Source: an archaeon (GTDB lineage Archaea > Iainarchaeota > Iainarchaeia > CSSED10-239). Taken from it: DNA of 64,000 bases. Within the stretch, counting starts at the first letter, position 1, and each line of letters starts with the position of its first letter. Below are positions 1-7,935 of the stretch, in pieces. The stretch lies in assembly GCA_029563035.1 (NCBI GenBank), contig JAKQTP010000212.1, positions 1 through 64,000 on the forward strand. Direction: 5' to 3'. Under the pieces are notes generated by a model. That model did no database searches. It was not told the origin of the DNA and worked only from the letters and a program-made list of their open reading frames with translations. A program made the position numbers and the translations under genes.

Positions 1-1957
1 AGGTGATTTTAAAGAAATCAACACACATTTGCTTAATAATGTATATAATGGCAACAAAAACAAATTTTATAATTTAGGATATAATGGCATAATCAATAAC
101 GACAATGGCTACTTTGGGTTCTTAATTAATGCTATAAAGAATAATAAAGATGATTTTGGTCCTACAGTTTTATTTACCTCTGATTATATTAAAGAACTTA
201 ATTATCTTATAAAAAATAGTCGTGAAAAATCAAGTAATCCATTTTCTTTTGAGGACTTTGTACTTGAAAATGAAAACAGTATTAATTCAATTTATGTTTT
301 AGCAAGTTTGTCTAATAAAGATAATGCTCAGCAAATATATAATGCAGGCAAGTTTTCTGATCTTTTTAAGCCAACTGCTTTTTTTGTAAAAGATGGAGCA
401 AATATAAAGAGCACAAAAGAGGTAAGGGTATTAATTAATTATCTTGTAATAAAGAGGAAATATTTTAGAGACCCTCAATATTTTTTAAAATATAATTTAA
501 GTACAGGTCTTTCATCTTCTAAATTAGGTGCCTACGAGAAACTAGATCACAAATACTGGGACACTAAAAAGAATGTTTATCTTAAAACTCTGGAAGATAA
601 AAACATAAAATTAATGCTAAAAAAGGACTTGGGGCATTATAACTATGATAAACTTTTATTAGTTCCTGCAAAAGCAAATTATCCAGTAAAGTATGTTATG
701 GATTTTGGACAAAACACCTATGTTAATGGATTCCAAAATTACCTAAATCCAGGCGCTCATGCATGGGCTTTCGACACTAAGAAAGGGGCAATAGACAATT
801 ACAATTTAATCTGGGAAGCATCAGATGTTTGTGTAGGAAAATCTGTTTGCGAAGAGAATGCATTTACTGGGAAAAATTGCTGTAAAGAAAATAAGGAAGT
901 TCAAGATGGTAAGACATATTATCAATATATAGATATATTAGTTGATGGTGCAATAATAGGGATCTATAATCCCACAAGTAAATATAATGATGAAAATAGA
1001 GAATATACTCATTTAGCAATATATATTGGAAAAACAATAACAGGACTACCATTAATTGCTGAAAGTACAGTGGATGGTCAGAAAATAAGTATATTAACTA
1101 AGGATATAAGAAATAGAGTAAAAAGAATATATGTGCCTAAAAACACAAATATAAAAAATATAAAAGATGTTATATTAAATCCAGATATATATCCTAAAAC
1201 ATATATAAATCTAACAAATGCGCAATTAATACAACTTGAAAAAATATCACAAGACAGAAAATCAAAAACTGATTATTATGAAGACCCAAATAATATAGGG
1301 GAAGGAGATATAGAATATTTAGAACAAAATGAGTTTTCTCAAAAAATTGCGGAAAGAGCAAGGCATTATGCAAATTTAGGAACTAAATATATTTTTGGTG
1401 GCAGAAATGGATATAAATTAGATGGGGGTTTTCAACTGAAGAAAGGAATTGATTGTGTGGGGTTATTATATGTAGTAATGAGAGATTTAGGTTACATAGA
1501 TGGATCTACTTCCTGTAAAGAAATATTCGAAAATGATTGTACAATTGCTGATTTTATAGAGCCAGTTAAGAAAAAAGATTCTGATTTACGTAAAGGACAC
1601 ATTTTAGGTATTGTTGGTACTATAGAAACTAGAGCAGATTTGGATAAACTACAATCAGGAGATTTGTTATTTTTACACACTAAATATTATTTTGGTCACG
1701 CAGGTATTTATGACAAAAAGTTACCAAATGGCAATCATCAATATATTCATGCATCAGGTCCTGGTGCCCCTGCAAAAGTAACATATAACACTCTTGAAGA
1801 AAAGTTAAATTCTGGGGCTTTAAAATTACCGTTCCACTATGGCAGAATTACTCTGATCGATATGAGTAATGTAGATTGTAGTTCTAATTATATATCTTAT
1901 TACAAAAGAAAACTAGATTGTTGCCAGGTTACAGATTATTGTAAATTTTATAAATAA
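1..1957 (+). CDS. NlpC/P60-type cysteine peptidase/amidase, 5' end cut by window
   Basis: The frame is open from base 2, so the true start lies upstream; the first in-window start is a TTG at 29 (642 residues from there). The C-terminal ~200 residues read as an NlpC/P60 (papain-like) domain: Cys476 in GIDCVGLL is the likely nucleophile, His557 sits in FGHAGIY and His574 in YIHASGPG. NlpC/P60 enzymes cleave peptide or amide bonds, classically in cell-wall peptides. The first ~430 residues, with several Cys pairs (VCVGKSVC, CCKE), are not recognised. No signal peptide is visible because the N-terminus is missing. An archaeon of this type should lack murein, so the target could be a neighbour's wall, a host surface or a protein. 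Domain call is firm, substrate unknown. Confidence 0.75.
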   Translation, partial: GDFKEINTHLLNNVYNGNKNKFYNLGYNGIINNDNGYFGFLINAIKNNKDDFGPTVLFTSDYIKELNYLIKNSREKSSNPFSFEDFVLENENSINSIYVLASLSNKDNAQQIYNAGKFSDLFKPTAFFVKDGANIKSTKEVRVLINYLVIKRKYFRDPQYFLKYNLSTGLSSSKLGAYEKLDHKYWDTKKNVYLKTLEDKNIKLMLKKDLGHYNYDKLLLVPAKANYPVKYVMDFGQNTYVNGFQNYLNPGAHAWAFDTKKGAIDNYNLIWEASDVCVGKSVCEENAFTGKNCCKENKEVQDGKTYYQYIDILVDGAIIGIYNPTSKYNDENREYTHLAIYIGKTITGLPLIAESTVDGQKISILTKDIRNRVKRIYVPKNTNIKNIKDVILNPDIYPKTYINLTNAQLIQLEKISQDRKSKTDYYEDPNNIGEGDIEYLEQNEFSQKIAERARHYANLGTKYIFGGRNGYKLDGGFQLKKGIDCVGLLYVVMRDLGYIDGSTSCKEIFENDCTIADFIEPVKKKDSDLRKGHILGIVGTIETRADLDKLQSGDLLFLHTKYYFGHAGIYDKKLPNGNHQYIHASGPGAPAKVTYNTLEEKLNSGALKLPFHYGRITLIDMSNVDCSSNYISYYKRKLDCCQVTDYCKFYK

Positions 1958-2105
1958 TTTTTCGTAAATTTAATTTTTTGTTTTTAGTGGCGTTTTTTAT
2001 TTTTGGTATTTTGTTAAACTTTGGTGTTTGGTGTTTTGTCATTATTTAAGTAATTAATTATTTAAATAATAGATTATTTAAATAGTAAATTAAATAAAAC
2101 CTTCG

Positions 2106-2116
2106 TATTTATAAAC
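2106..2116 (+). promoter_or_regulatory. TATA box for the vapBC-like pair
   Basis: TATTTATAAAC lies about 55 bases before the GTG at 2168, in an AT-rich 210-bp gap. Archaeal transcription would start near 2135-2140, leaving a short leader that contains the GGTGA-like binding site just before the start codon. Confidence 0.5.
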
Positions 2117-2167
2117 TCTTTGTTCTTTATAGTTAATTAATATTATATGGAATGAAATGGTGATATA

Positions 2168-2368
2168 GTGGGGGTTATAACGATATCAATGGATTCAGAA
2201 TCCGAAAAACTTTTAAGGGAAATGGCAAAAAGAAAGTATGGGACTAGAAAAGACGCGATAAGTAAGACAATTGTTGAGTCTTTAAAATCTCAAGAGAATA
2301 AGAAAGATGAAGCGATCAATAGGTTGCGTGCACAATTGGTAAAACCAAAGAAAGGTGGTAAAAAATGA
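2168..2368 (+). CDS. VapB-like ribbon-helix-helix antitoxin
   Basis: A 66-residue basic protein. The start VITISMDSE is a plausible DNA-binding beta strand, followed by the two helices of a ribbon-helix-helix fold (KLLREMAKRKYG, TRKDAISKTIVESL) and a Lys/Arg-rich tail expected to wrap the toxin. The GTG start is chosen because it keeps the beta strand and follows a GGTGAT ribosome binding site. The stop overlaps the next ATG by four bases (ATGA), so the two genes are translationally coupled, the usual layout of a VapBC antitoxin-toxin pair. It probably represses its own promoter, with the TATA box at 2106. RHH family is likely; the exact antitoxin subfamily is not determined. Confidence 0.65.
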   Translation: MGVITISMDSESEKLLREMAKRKYGTRKDAISKTIVESLKSQENKKDEAINRLRAQLVKPKKGGKK

Positions 2369-2772
2369 CACAAATTAGTTCTTTTGTAATTTCTGCAGAT
2401 GTTTTAATTGCTGCATTTTCAGGAAATAATAAAAACAAGAGAGCGGCGACTCTGATTCTTGATAAAGGTATGAATAATAGTGCCTATATAACAGAACCTG
2501 ATTTAATCGCCTTTATTTCACACATGGCTAAGAAAAAACCAGCTAATGAGTTAAAATGCCTAGTGGAAGATATTCAATTAGTGTACAAAATACTTGTGCC
2601 TTCAACTAATGCAATAGTGGGGGCTATTTCTTTGATGATAAACAAAAAAATAGCTTATAATGAGGCATTGCTTGTAGAAATAATGAAGGAAAATAACTTA
2701 TTTGTTGTTTATTCATTTAATCTTAGACCTTTGGCTGGTTTAAAGGTTAAACGCAAATATACTGGCAAGTAA
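2365..2772 (+). CDS. PIN-domain VapC-like toxin with atypical acidic residues
   Basis: A 135-residue protein immediately after a ribbon-helix-helix gene. FVISADVLIAAF at the N-terminus matches the first PIN strand with its catalytic Asp, and EPDLIAF fits the second acidic position. The third site, usually D-x-x-x-A, reads YNEALLVEIMKENN, and the fourth, usually TFDxDF, reads SFNLRPL, so an Asp is replaced by Asn. PIN toxins are Mg-dependent ribonucleases needing three or four acidic residues. This one may be weakened, use alternative residues, or be a sequence-divergent active form. Context (VapB-like partner, ATGA overlap) supports the toxin-antitoxin call more strongly than the sequence alone. 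Confidence 0.6.
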   Translation: MTQISSFVISADVLIAAFSGNNKNKRAATLILDKGMNNSAYITEPDLIAFISHMAKKKPANELKCLVEDIQLVYKILVPSTNAIVGAISLMINKKIAYNEALLVEIMKENNLFVVYSFNLRPLAGLKVKRKYTGK

Positions 2773-2966
2773 CAAACATCTGTAATTGTGTTTTGTCAAT
2801 GTGTGTTCTTGCCAATTATGATATTGAAAAAAGATTTTAGCACAAATACTTGGACAGGTGTTTTTTGTTTTATGTAATGTATATTTATAAACATTTCCTT
2901 CTTCTTTTTTTAATAGAAATATTTGTTTAACTTAAAAAAGTTTACATATAAAGGAGAGATGAAAAC

Positions 2967-3326
2967 ATGAAAAAAGATCAAACAAAATTAATTATTTGGG
3001 GTCTTGTGGCTTTAGTGGTTGGTGTGTTAATAGGCACTTTCTTAGTTAGCCCAATGACTTCAGGAAATGCAAAAAGAGCACTATCTTCAATAAATGATAA
3101 GGCAGTTACAAAAACAAAAATATTCAAAGTGACAAATGAATTTGGGGAATCAACAATACATGTAATAAAAGAAAAAGTTGTCAACGAAAGTGGTGTGATG
3201 CCACAACTAGACGATTGTTGTTATTTTGGGGTAAAAACAAGCAATCACGCATCAGGAGTAGATCCAGACGGTGACCCTTATGAATATTGGGAGTGTGCAG
3301 GTCCAAAGTGTTCTGCAGAAAAATAG
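2967..3326 (+). CDS. Small single-pass membrane protein with Cys-Cys motif
   Basis: A 119-residue protein with one N-terminal membrane segment (about 8-28, IIWGLVALVVGVLIGTFLVS), a basic cytoplasmic tip and an external domain holding DDCCYFGV near the C-terminus and two further Cys (ECAGPKC). It has a clear GGAGAG ribosome binding site. The membrane segment ending GVLIG and the acidic-CCY motif resemble the minus-strand protein at 4713-5075, so the two are probably distant paralogs. The Cys residues suggest disulfides or a metal/cofactor site outside the cell, and a thioredoxin-like gene follows directly. A terminator-like hairpin closes the gene. No family recognised. Confidence 0.55.
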   Translation: MKKDQTKLIIWGLVALVVGVLIGTFLVSPMTSGNAKRALSSINDKAVTKTKIFKVTNEFGESTIHVIKEKVVNESGVMPQLDDCCYFGVKTSNHASGVDPDGDPYEYWECAGPKCSAEK

Positions 3327-3357
3327 GTTGCTTTGATATTTAATTATTTCTAAAAAT

Positions 3358-3390
3358 AGTGCCTGAAAATAGGCGCTTTTTATTTTTTTA
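3358..3390 (+). terminator. Hairpin plus T-tract terminator
   Basis: AGTGCCT and AGGCGCT pair (7 bp including one G-U) around a short loop, followed directly by a T-rich tract. It sits about 30 bases after the stop of the gene ending at 3326. Confidence 0.6.
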
Positions 3391-3436
3391 AAAATAGGCC
3401 TATTTAAATTATTATTTTATTTAATTTGTGAGTGTT

Positions 3437-4048
3437 ATGAAGGCCAGAATAAATATTAATGTTGCAAAAAAAGCAAGAGTAGCAAAAACAAGTATAGCAA
3501 AAAAAGCAGGTCTTTTAGTTTTGGGTGGAACCCTTGCATTTTCAGGATTACAAGCAAAAGCAGAACGCAAAGTTAATGCACGCATTACTAAAACCAAACC
3601 AAAAATAGAACGTGTGCAATTAGTTGATAAAAAATATAATAAAAAAAATATTAAAAAACTAAAAATTAACAAATTGCTTTTATCTGATCACATAAACCAA
3701 TTTTTAACTGATTATCCTAATTCAATTATTGTTGTGGGTTCAGAAGTGTGTGCTCCTTGTTTACAGTCAAAGAAAACAATTAATAATTGGCTAGACCTTA
3801 TTAAAAATCAAAAAATTAAAAATACGCATACATACAATCTATATTTTGGGGAGGCGAATTTTAATGAATTTATCGAATATAATCTTATGAAAAGAGACTT
3901 GCCAAATTCATTAAAAGGCATTCCTGCTATTTTATATTATAGAAATGGAAAATTAGTACGTGTAAATTACGGGTATTCTAATGGGGGCCAATTTATAGAG
4001 CAACTAAATAAAAATATATTAGATATTTATTTTAATAGGCAAAGGTAA
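3437..4048 (+). CDS. Exported thioredoxin-like protein (CAPC motif)
   Basis: About 203 residues. A basic N-terminus and a hydrophobic stretch (AGLLVLGGTLAFSGLQAKAE) look like a signal peptide or anchor ending near AKAE. The rest is a thioredoxin-like domain: strand SIIVVGSEVCAPCLQSKK carries the redox pair Cys105/Cys108, and GIPAILYYRNGKLVRV contains the cis-Pro and the last strands. Expected role: thiol-disulfide exchange on extracytoplasmic proteins. The Cys-rich membrane proteins on both sides are plausible partners. The ATG at 3437 is preferred over an upstream GTG at 3428 because a TATA box (ATTTAAAT, 3409-3416) would place a leaderless start near there. Confidence 0.65.
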   Translation: MKARININVAKKARVAKTSIAKKAGLLVLGGTLAFSGLQAKAERKVNARITKTKPKIERVQLVDKKYNKKNIKKLKINKLLLSDHINQFLTDYPNSIIVVGSEVCAPCLQSKKTINNWLDLIKNQKIKNTHTYNLYFGEANFNEFIEYNLMKRDLPNSLKGIPAILYYRNGKLVRVNYGYSNGGQFIEQLNKNILDIYFNRQR

Positions 4049-4065
4049 ATATCATAAAAGAAAAC

Positions 4066-4214
4066 CTTATACATAAAGGCGCGTTCCTTGTTAATAACTT
4101 TCTTATCTTCCGTATAAGAGCTATTAAGCCGACCGATAGTTAGAGAAAAGTGCTTTTTTCCGTTATTTTATTTGGTTTTTGGGTGTTTTGGCTAGTTAAA
4201 ACTTGCCAAAAACC
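4066..4214. other. Structured non-coding stretch, possible ncRNA
   Basis: No convincing gene fills 4049-4712. This part has three local helices: CTTATAC (4066-4072) with GTATAAG (4112-4118); CTAT with ATAG inside 4121-4139; and a strong hairpin in which GGTTTTTGG (4174-4182) pairs perfectly with CCAAAAACC (4206-4214), continued by GTTTT/AAAAC. I could not match it to SRP RNA, RNase P RNA or tRNA. Strand is unknown. Confidence 0.3.
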
Positions 4215-4695
4215 AGAAATTTTCTATTTTTTGTGTTTTTTATCGCTTTTTGATGTTTTGTTATCGCCTCCTTTTTTTCTTTAGACTTTTCTTTACATTT
4301 AGGGGTAGATCATTTGGCAAAGGTTTTCTTCTATCTTCAGATTTCTTTTAAGGGGAAAGAAAATGTTATGTAGAAGTGCGCTTTGGCAAAAAATCAATAT
4401 CTAGTAAAGTATCTCCTTTTTGTGTCTGCGTAATTGGAAATTTTAGTTCTTCCTATCAAACTTCTATTTCTTTGTATAAGATCATCAACAGATTTATACA
4501 TAACGCAGATGTTGTCCTTGTATCTATTTCTATTCCTAAACATATTACATCACCAGATATATATGCTCCTTAAAACGGGGGGTATTTTCGGGGGGGTAGG
4601 TGTCCAGTGCGAAATATGAAATAAAATAAGTTGGATTTGCACAAAAAATAGAGAAAATGAGATAATTATGTGTTTTCTTTAAAAAATAAAAAAAG
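4215..4695. other. Gene-poor stretch with two long G runs
   Basis: About 480 bases with only short ORFs on the plus strand (4376-4619) that resemble nothing recognisable and lack ribosome binding sites. On the minus strand, 4340-4570 gives broken protein-like reading, which could be a decayed gene. At 4577-4600 there are runs of six and seven G close together, a striking outlier in DNA this AT-rich. Confidence 0.3.
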
Positions 4696-4714
4696 AAATA
4701 GCTAAAAGCTATTT
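4696..4714 (-). terminator. Hairpin terminator overlapping the stop codon
   Basis: Read on the minus strand, AAATAGC and GCTATTT pair around TTTTA and are followed by CTTTTTTTATTTTTT. It begins within the stop codon of the minus-strand gene 4713-5075. Confidence 0.6.
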
Positions 4715-5075
4715 AGTTAGTTTCTGACATTATTCTTTTAAAATCAGCATTACATTCTTCTTGATTATATGCATCTTCTGTACATTTATTTGTTATATAT
4801 CCTGTGTATTTTTCATCCATTAAAATACAACAAGCAGAAGAGATGCCGTATGTGTAAGTTGATCCATTAGAATTTAATCCGTAACAACATTCTGAAATTG
4901 GAGATGAATCAGTTAAAGTAGCTGTGGATTTTCCTAAGGTTTTTAAATTGCTAATAACTGCACCTATTAGCACACCAATAATTAAAGCGGCTATTGCAAT
5001 AACATATAACTTTTCAGAATATCTTTTTGATCTAGTGCTTTTTGTTCTAGTACTGGTAGCATTCTTTTTCTTCAT
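4713..5075 (-). CDS. Small single-pass membrane protein with Cys pairs
   Basis: A 120-residue protein with a very basic Ser/Thr-rich N-terminus, one membrane segment (about 24-46, LYVIAIAALIIGVLIGAVIS) and an external domain with ECCYG, ACCI and two more Cys (NKC, EEC). A strong GGAGGG ribosome binding site precedes the ATG. The GVLIG membrane segment and the acidic-CCY motif are shared with the plus-strand protein at 2967-3326, suggesting paralogs on either side of the thioredoxin-like gene. The Cys content predicts disulfides in an oxidising surface environment. Function unknown. Confidence 0.6.
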   Translation of the reverse strand: MKKKNATSTRTKSTRSKRYSEKLYVIAIAALIIGVLIGAVISNLKTLGKSTATLTDSSPISECCYGLNSNGSTYTYGISSACCILMDEKYTGYITNKCTEDAYNQEECNADFKRIMSETN

Positions 5076-5266
5076 TTAATCCCTCCTTATAATTATAACA
5101 AATAATATAATATATAAAATACATTATCTGCGATATCTTTTTAAAAAGATGCTTTGCATTATGTCCAACTATTTGTGTTAATAATTTATATAACTATAAA
5201 AAAACATTTATATAAATAATGGTAAAATACATTATTATAAATATAACCTAAAAATTCAGAAAAAAT

Positions 5267-6049
5267 ATGAGACCAATGAGAATGAGAAGACAAGTAACCT
5301 CTTTTAGACAAGACGTGGCTAGAAAAATAGGCACACAGTTTCGTTTAAGAGGAGATGTTAAAAAGAACAGATTTAAGACAAACAAACCTGCTTTTGTTGA
5401 AAACATAGATATCCCTGCATATCTTATTCAACCAAAATACAAAATGACATCAAAAGAATGGATTGAAAGAACGCATTCTACAGTTCATGCAGCAATTTTT
5501 AGGTCTATAAGAAATGGATTACAAATAAGATTAAATAACCCAGAGAAAGAAAACCCAAATAATCTTCCAATTATTCAAGTTTTTAGAACAAGAGCAGGGA
5601 TAACATCTAAAGATACAAGATTTAATCAAGAATTTAATCAACATAGAGAGGTTTACGAAGAAGGGAATGTTCACGGAAGAAAAAGGAAAACATTTAAAGA
5701 AAGCAATTTAGATAAAAATCGATTTTTTGCTGATGTCAAGTTATTCGATGTATCTTTAACGAAAAAAGAATATATTGATATCGTTAATAAAATTAAAAGA
5801 AATTTAAAAAACGAGAAATCTCCTTTTTCCTTAGAGGAACTTAGTAGAACTTCTTTCTTTGATAAAAGAGACCCCAAACTAAAAGAAAAGATTGCTTTAT
5901 TTTATAAAATTTCAAAACTAAGGCCAATTGAATATACTTTAGAAACCACTCCTACAACAATAGGGGAATATATGTTTTATCTTGAGCTTTCAAAGGTTAT
6001 GACAAACAAGCTTGTAAGAAAAGCAATTGAATATACAAACAAAAGATGA
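5267..6049 (+). CDS. Unknown basic protein with Arg-rich N-terminus
   Basis: A 260-residue soluble protein. It opens with an Arg/Met-rich tail (MRPMRMRRQ, later ARKIGTQFRLRG) and then a mixed charged domain without recognisable motifs (SKEWIERTHSTVH, IIQVFRTRAG, YIDIVNKIKRNLKN). The gene has its own promoter: a TATA-like ATTTATATAAAT lies 40-60 bases upstream. The basic amino-terminal tail recalls those of the kinase-like and JAMM-like proteins elsewhere in this window (42103, 47432, 55037, 58941, 61896), but the main domain does not visibly match them. It is convergent with the acetyltransferase gene, whose stop is three bases away. No family recognised. Confidence 0.6.
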   Translation: MRPMRMRRQVTSFRQDVARKIGTQFRLRGDVKKNRFKTNKPAFVENIDIPAYLIQPKYKMTSKEWIERTHSTVHAAIFRSIRNGLQIRLNNPEKENPNNLPIIQVFRTRAGITSKDTRFNQEFNQHREVYEEGNVHGRKRKTFKESNLDKNRFFADVKLFDVSLTKKEYIDIVNKIKRNLKNEKSPFSLEELSRTSFFDKRDPKLKEKIALFYKISKLRPIEYTLETTPTTIGEYMFYLELSKVMTNKLVRKAIEYTNKR

Positions 6050-6051
6050 AG

Positions 6052-6609
6052 TTAATTCTTTTTCTTAAGATAGTCTTTTCTAAAAAGGGTATAGTATGCT
6101 TCATCATAATATTTCCCAAAATAATATGCTGAATCCTTAAGTATGGCTTCTCTTTTAAATCCACAATTTTCAAGGATTTTACAAGATGCTTTGTTTTTAA
6201 CAGCAGGTGTAGCCCATATTCTATGTAGGTTAGTTTTTGTAAATGCAAAATTAAGCACTGCTTTTACAAGCTCTGTGCAATAGCCATTTTTCCAGTATTT
6301 GGCATCAATTCCGTAGCCAAGTTCTGCAGAGTTGTTGTGTTCTGAGATATTTAGACCTGCTGATCCAATCAGATATTTATTTTCTTTCAAAAGAGCATAG
6401 AAAGAAATTTGGGTATCTCCTTGGTTTTTTATTCTTTTTTTCATATTATTTTTGGCTTCTGTAAGTGTTATTTGATTTACAGAATTTAATTTAGTCATTT
6501 TGGGGTTTTTCCAAATTTCTAGCATGCGACCAGTGTATTTCATCTCTGGCTTTACAAGTATTAATCTTTCTGTTTCAATCGGACTTGCAAGAAAAGGATA
6601 TTTTGACAT
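6052..6609 (-). CDS. GNAT N-acetyltransferase, RimJ/RimL-like
   Basis: About 185 residues. ETERLILVKPE is the typical RimJ/RimL opening, followed by the GNAT core: LIGSAGLNISEHNNSAELGYGI, then the acetyl-CoA loop YWKNGYCTELVKAVLNFAF and LHRIWATPAVKNKASCKILENCGF with the family's N-x-x-S-x-x-x-x-x-x-x-G-F pattern. Substrate is likely a protein N-terminus, often ribosomal, or a small molecule; it cannot be told here. The start at 6609 is preferred over a longer frame to 6654 because a TATA-like TTTTTAAAC lies about 25 bases upstream, giving a leaderless transcript, and the domain begins just after it. Confidence 0.75.
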   Translation of the reverse strand: MSKYPFLASPIETERLILVKPEMKYTGRMLEIWKNPKMTKLNSVNQITLTEAKNNMKKRIKNQGDTQISFYALLKENKYLIGSAGLNISEHNNSAELGYGIDAKYWKNGYCTELVKAVLNFAFTKTNLHRIWATPAVKNKASCKILENCGFKREAILKDSAYYFGKYYDEAYYTLFRKDYLKKKN

Positions 6610-6700
6610 AATAATCTCAAGATGCAGAAAGTTTAAAAATAGTGTTTTGTCCAACTATATGTAAGAACTACCGAGAAATAAAATGTTTTATATTTTTGAT

Positions 6701-7588
6701 TTATTTTATCCCCTTGAAATACTTATATGTTTCTTCAAAACAGTTATGTTTTATTTCTGCAAGATTTTGCGACTTTGGCACAGTAAAGTCATAATGTAGG
6801 TAAATAAATTCTTTGCTTGAAATAAGCTTAGGGTCAATTTTATAATCAGGGTATTTCTTTAATAAATTATTCTTTATTTCCTTTATTTTCCCATCAACAT
6901 CTTTAAGATCCACAGAATTGATTGGCGCTTTTATTATCACAGGAACATTGACGCCCCCACTATATGTTATTACTTTTTTTTCTAAGAAAATTTTATTTGG
7001 TATTTTTACTACACCTTTTAAATCAGTATTAATACGTTCAATAAAAACAAAGAAAGTTCCAATATGCCTAACAATGCCTTCTTCATCATCTATTTTTATA
7101 TAGTCTCCAATCCTAAATAGTTTTTTTGTAAGGAGCACATACCAAACAAAAAAAGATTGAATAACATCTCTGACAGCAAATGCAATACCTGTTGCTAAAA
7201 ATCCTAAAACTAAAGCGATATTTTCTTGAGTAACACCCATTTTCCAAAGCACAAAGGCGGTTGATAAAAGATAAATAAATGAAATATAAAATTTACTTAA
7301 TAACAATTTTTGTTCAGGTTCAACACTTTCATCAAAAATCTTGAATACTTGTGTTTGAGTTAATCTAATAAAAATGGTCGCTATAAAATAAGTCCAAAGT
7401 ATAATAGATGCTGTTTTTAAGGCGGCGATTACTCCTAAATTTATAGAAATCCATCCTTTATCATGTGCCATAACTATTGCAGTAATAGTTAATAAGAACA
7501 TACCTAAATAAATTATTAATTTGTTTATTGCATGTTCTGATTTGTGGAACCATTTTTTTCGTATTTTTTGTATCTTTGAATTATTCAT
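6701..7588 (-). CDS. MscS-family mechanosensitive channel
   Basis: A 295-residue protein with about four to five membrane segments (26-43, 52-72, 98-117, 123-152) followed by the MscS beta domain. The last helix and its exit (ALVLGFLATGIAFAVRDVIQSFFVWYVLL) and the diagnostic FRIGDYIKIDDEEGIVRHIG, then IPNKIFLEKKV, are classic. It would open under membrane tension and release osmolytes. Length is close to the standard E. coli type. The N-terminus is basic and cytoplasmic. It stands alone, transcribed toward the acetyltransferase gene. Confidence 0.9.
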   Translation of the reverse strand: MNNSKIQKIRKKWFHKSEHAINKLIIYLGMFLLTITAIVMAHDKGWISINLGVIAALKTASIILWTYFIATIFIRLTQTQVFKIFDESVEPEQKLLLSKFYISFIYLLSTAFVLWKMGVTQENIALVLGFLATGIAFAVRDVIQSFFVWYVLLTKKLFRIGDYIKIDDEEGIVRHIGTFFVFIERINTDLKGVVKIPNKIFLEKKVITYSGGVNVPVIIKAPINSVDLKDVDGKIKEIKNNLLKKYPDYKIDPKLISSKEFIYLHYDFTVPKSQNLAEIKHNCFEETYKYFKGIK

Positions 7589-7645
7589 ATTCTTCTTCCT
7601 ATTTTCAAATCACTCTATATATTTTGTTTGAATATGTTTATATAG

Positions 7646-7810
7646 CTATTTTATTTTTTCTTTATTAAAATACCCCATTTCTGTGAGTTTTATAAGGACA
7701 AGCTGTTTAACAACATCTGCTCTTGAACACCCTATTTTATTTACAAGATCATCAATCAACTTTATTTGCTCTTTAGAAAAATATGGGCTAACCCTGTATT
7801 CAGAAACCAT
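7646..7810 (-). CDS. Small ribbon-helix-helix regulator divergent from mat
   Basis: A 54-residue protein below common ORF cut-offs. VSEYRVSPYFSKEQIKLIDD gives the DNA-contacting strand and first helix, and GCSRADVVKQLVLIKLTEMG the second helix of a CopG/Arc-type ribbon-helix-helix fold. It is divergent from the S-adenosylmethionine synthetase gene, and the shared 125-bp region carries three copies of TTAGTAACT or a near match around the mat TATA box. That arrangement suggests it represses itself and mat, functionally like MetJ of enterobacteria, which is also ribbon-helix-helix but not visibly homologous. No toxin partner adjoins it. Confidence 0.7.
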   Translation of the reverse strand: MVSEYRVSPYFSKEQIKLIDDLVNKIGCSRADVVKQLVLIKLTEMGYFNKEKIK

Positions 7811-7829
7811 TTTTTCACCATTTTATTTT

Positions 7830-7907
7830 TTAGTAACTCTTAGAGCTTTACAATAGTAACTAATGGCACAAAACATTTATAAATTGCTTGCACTAATCAG
7901 TTACTAA
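7830..7907. promoter_or_regulatory. Operator-like repeats between RHH gene and mat
   Basis: TTAGTAACT occurs at 7830-7838, ATAGTAACT at 7853-7861, and the inverse AGTTACTAA at 7899-7907. They bracket the mat TATA box and overlap the likely promoter of the divergent regulator. Repeated short sites of this kind are typical for ribbon-helix-helix repressors. Confidence 0.5.
7874..7884 (+). promoter_or_regulatory. TATA box of mat
   Basis: CATTTATAAAT about 55-60 bases before the ATG at 7936; transcription would start near 7905, within the right-hand operator copy, leaving a leader with an AAAGGTGA ribosome binding site. Confidence 0.55.
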
Positions 7908-7935
7908 TAAGCAACAAAGAAAAAAGGTGAGAACT

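Noticed and set aside
4376..4619. Two overlapping short plus-strand ORFs
   Set aside because: No ribosome binding site, no recognisable composition or motif, and they overlap each other in different frames within a gene-poor stretch.
4049..4695. SRP (7S) RNA in the long gap
   Set aside because: The conserved helix 8 sequence with its GNAR tetraloop and bulged loops could not be found on either strand.
7900..7935. GTG start at 7927 for mat
   Set aside because: It would overlap the AAAGGTGA ribosome binding site used by the ATG at 7936, and the family N-terminus begins after that ATG.
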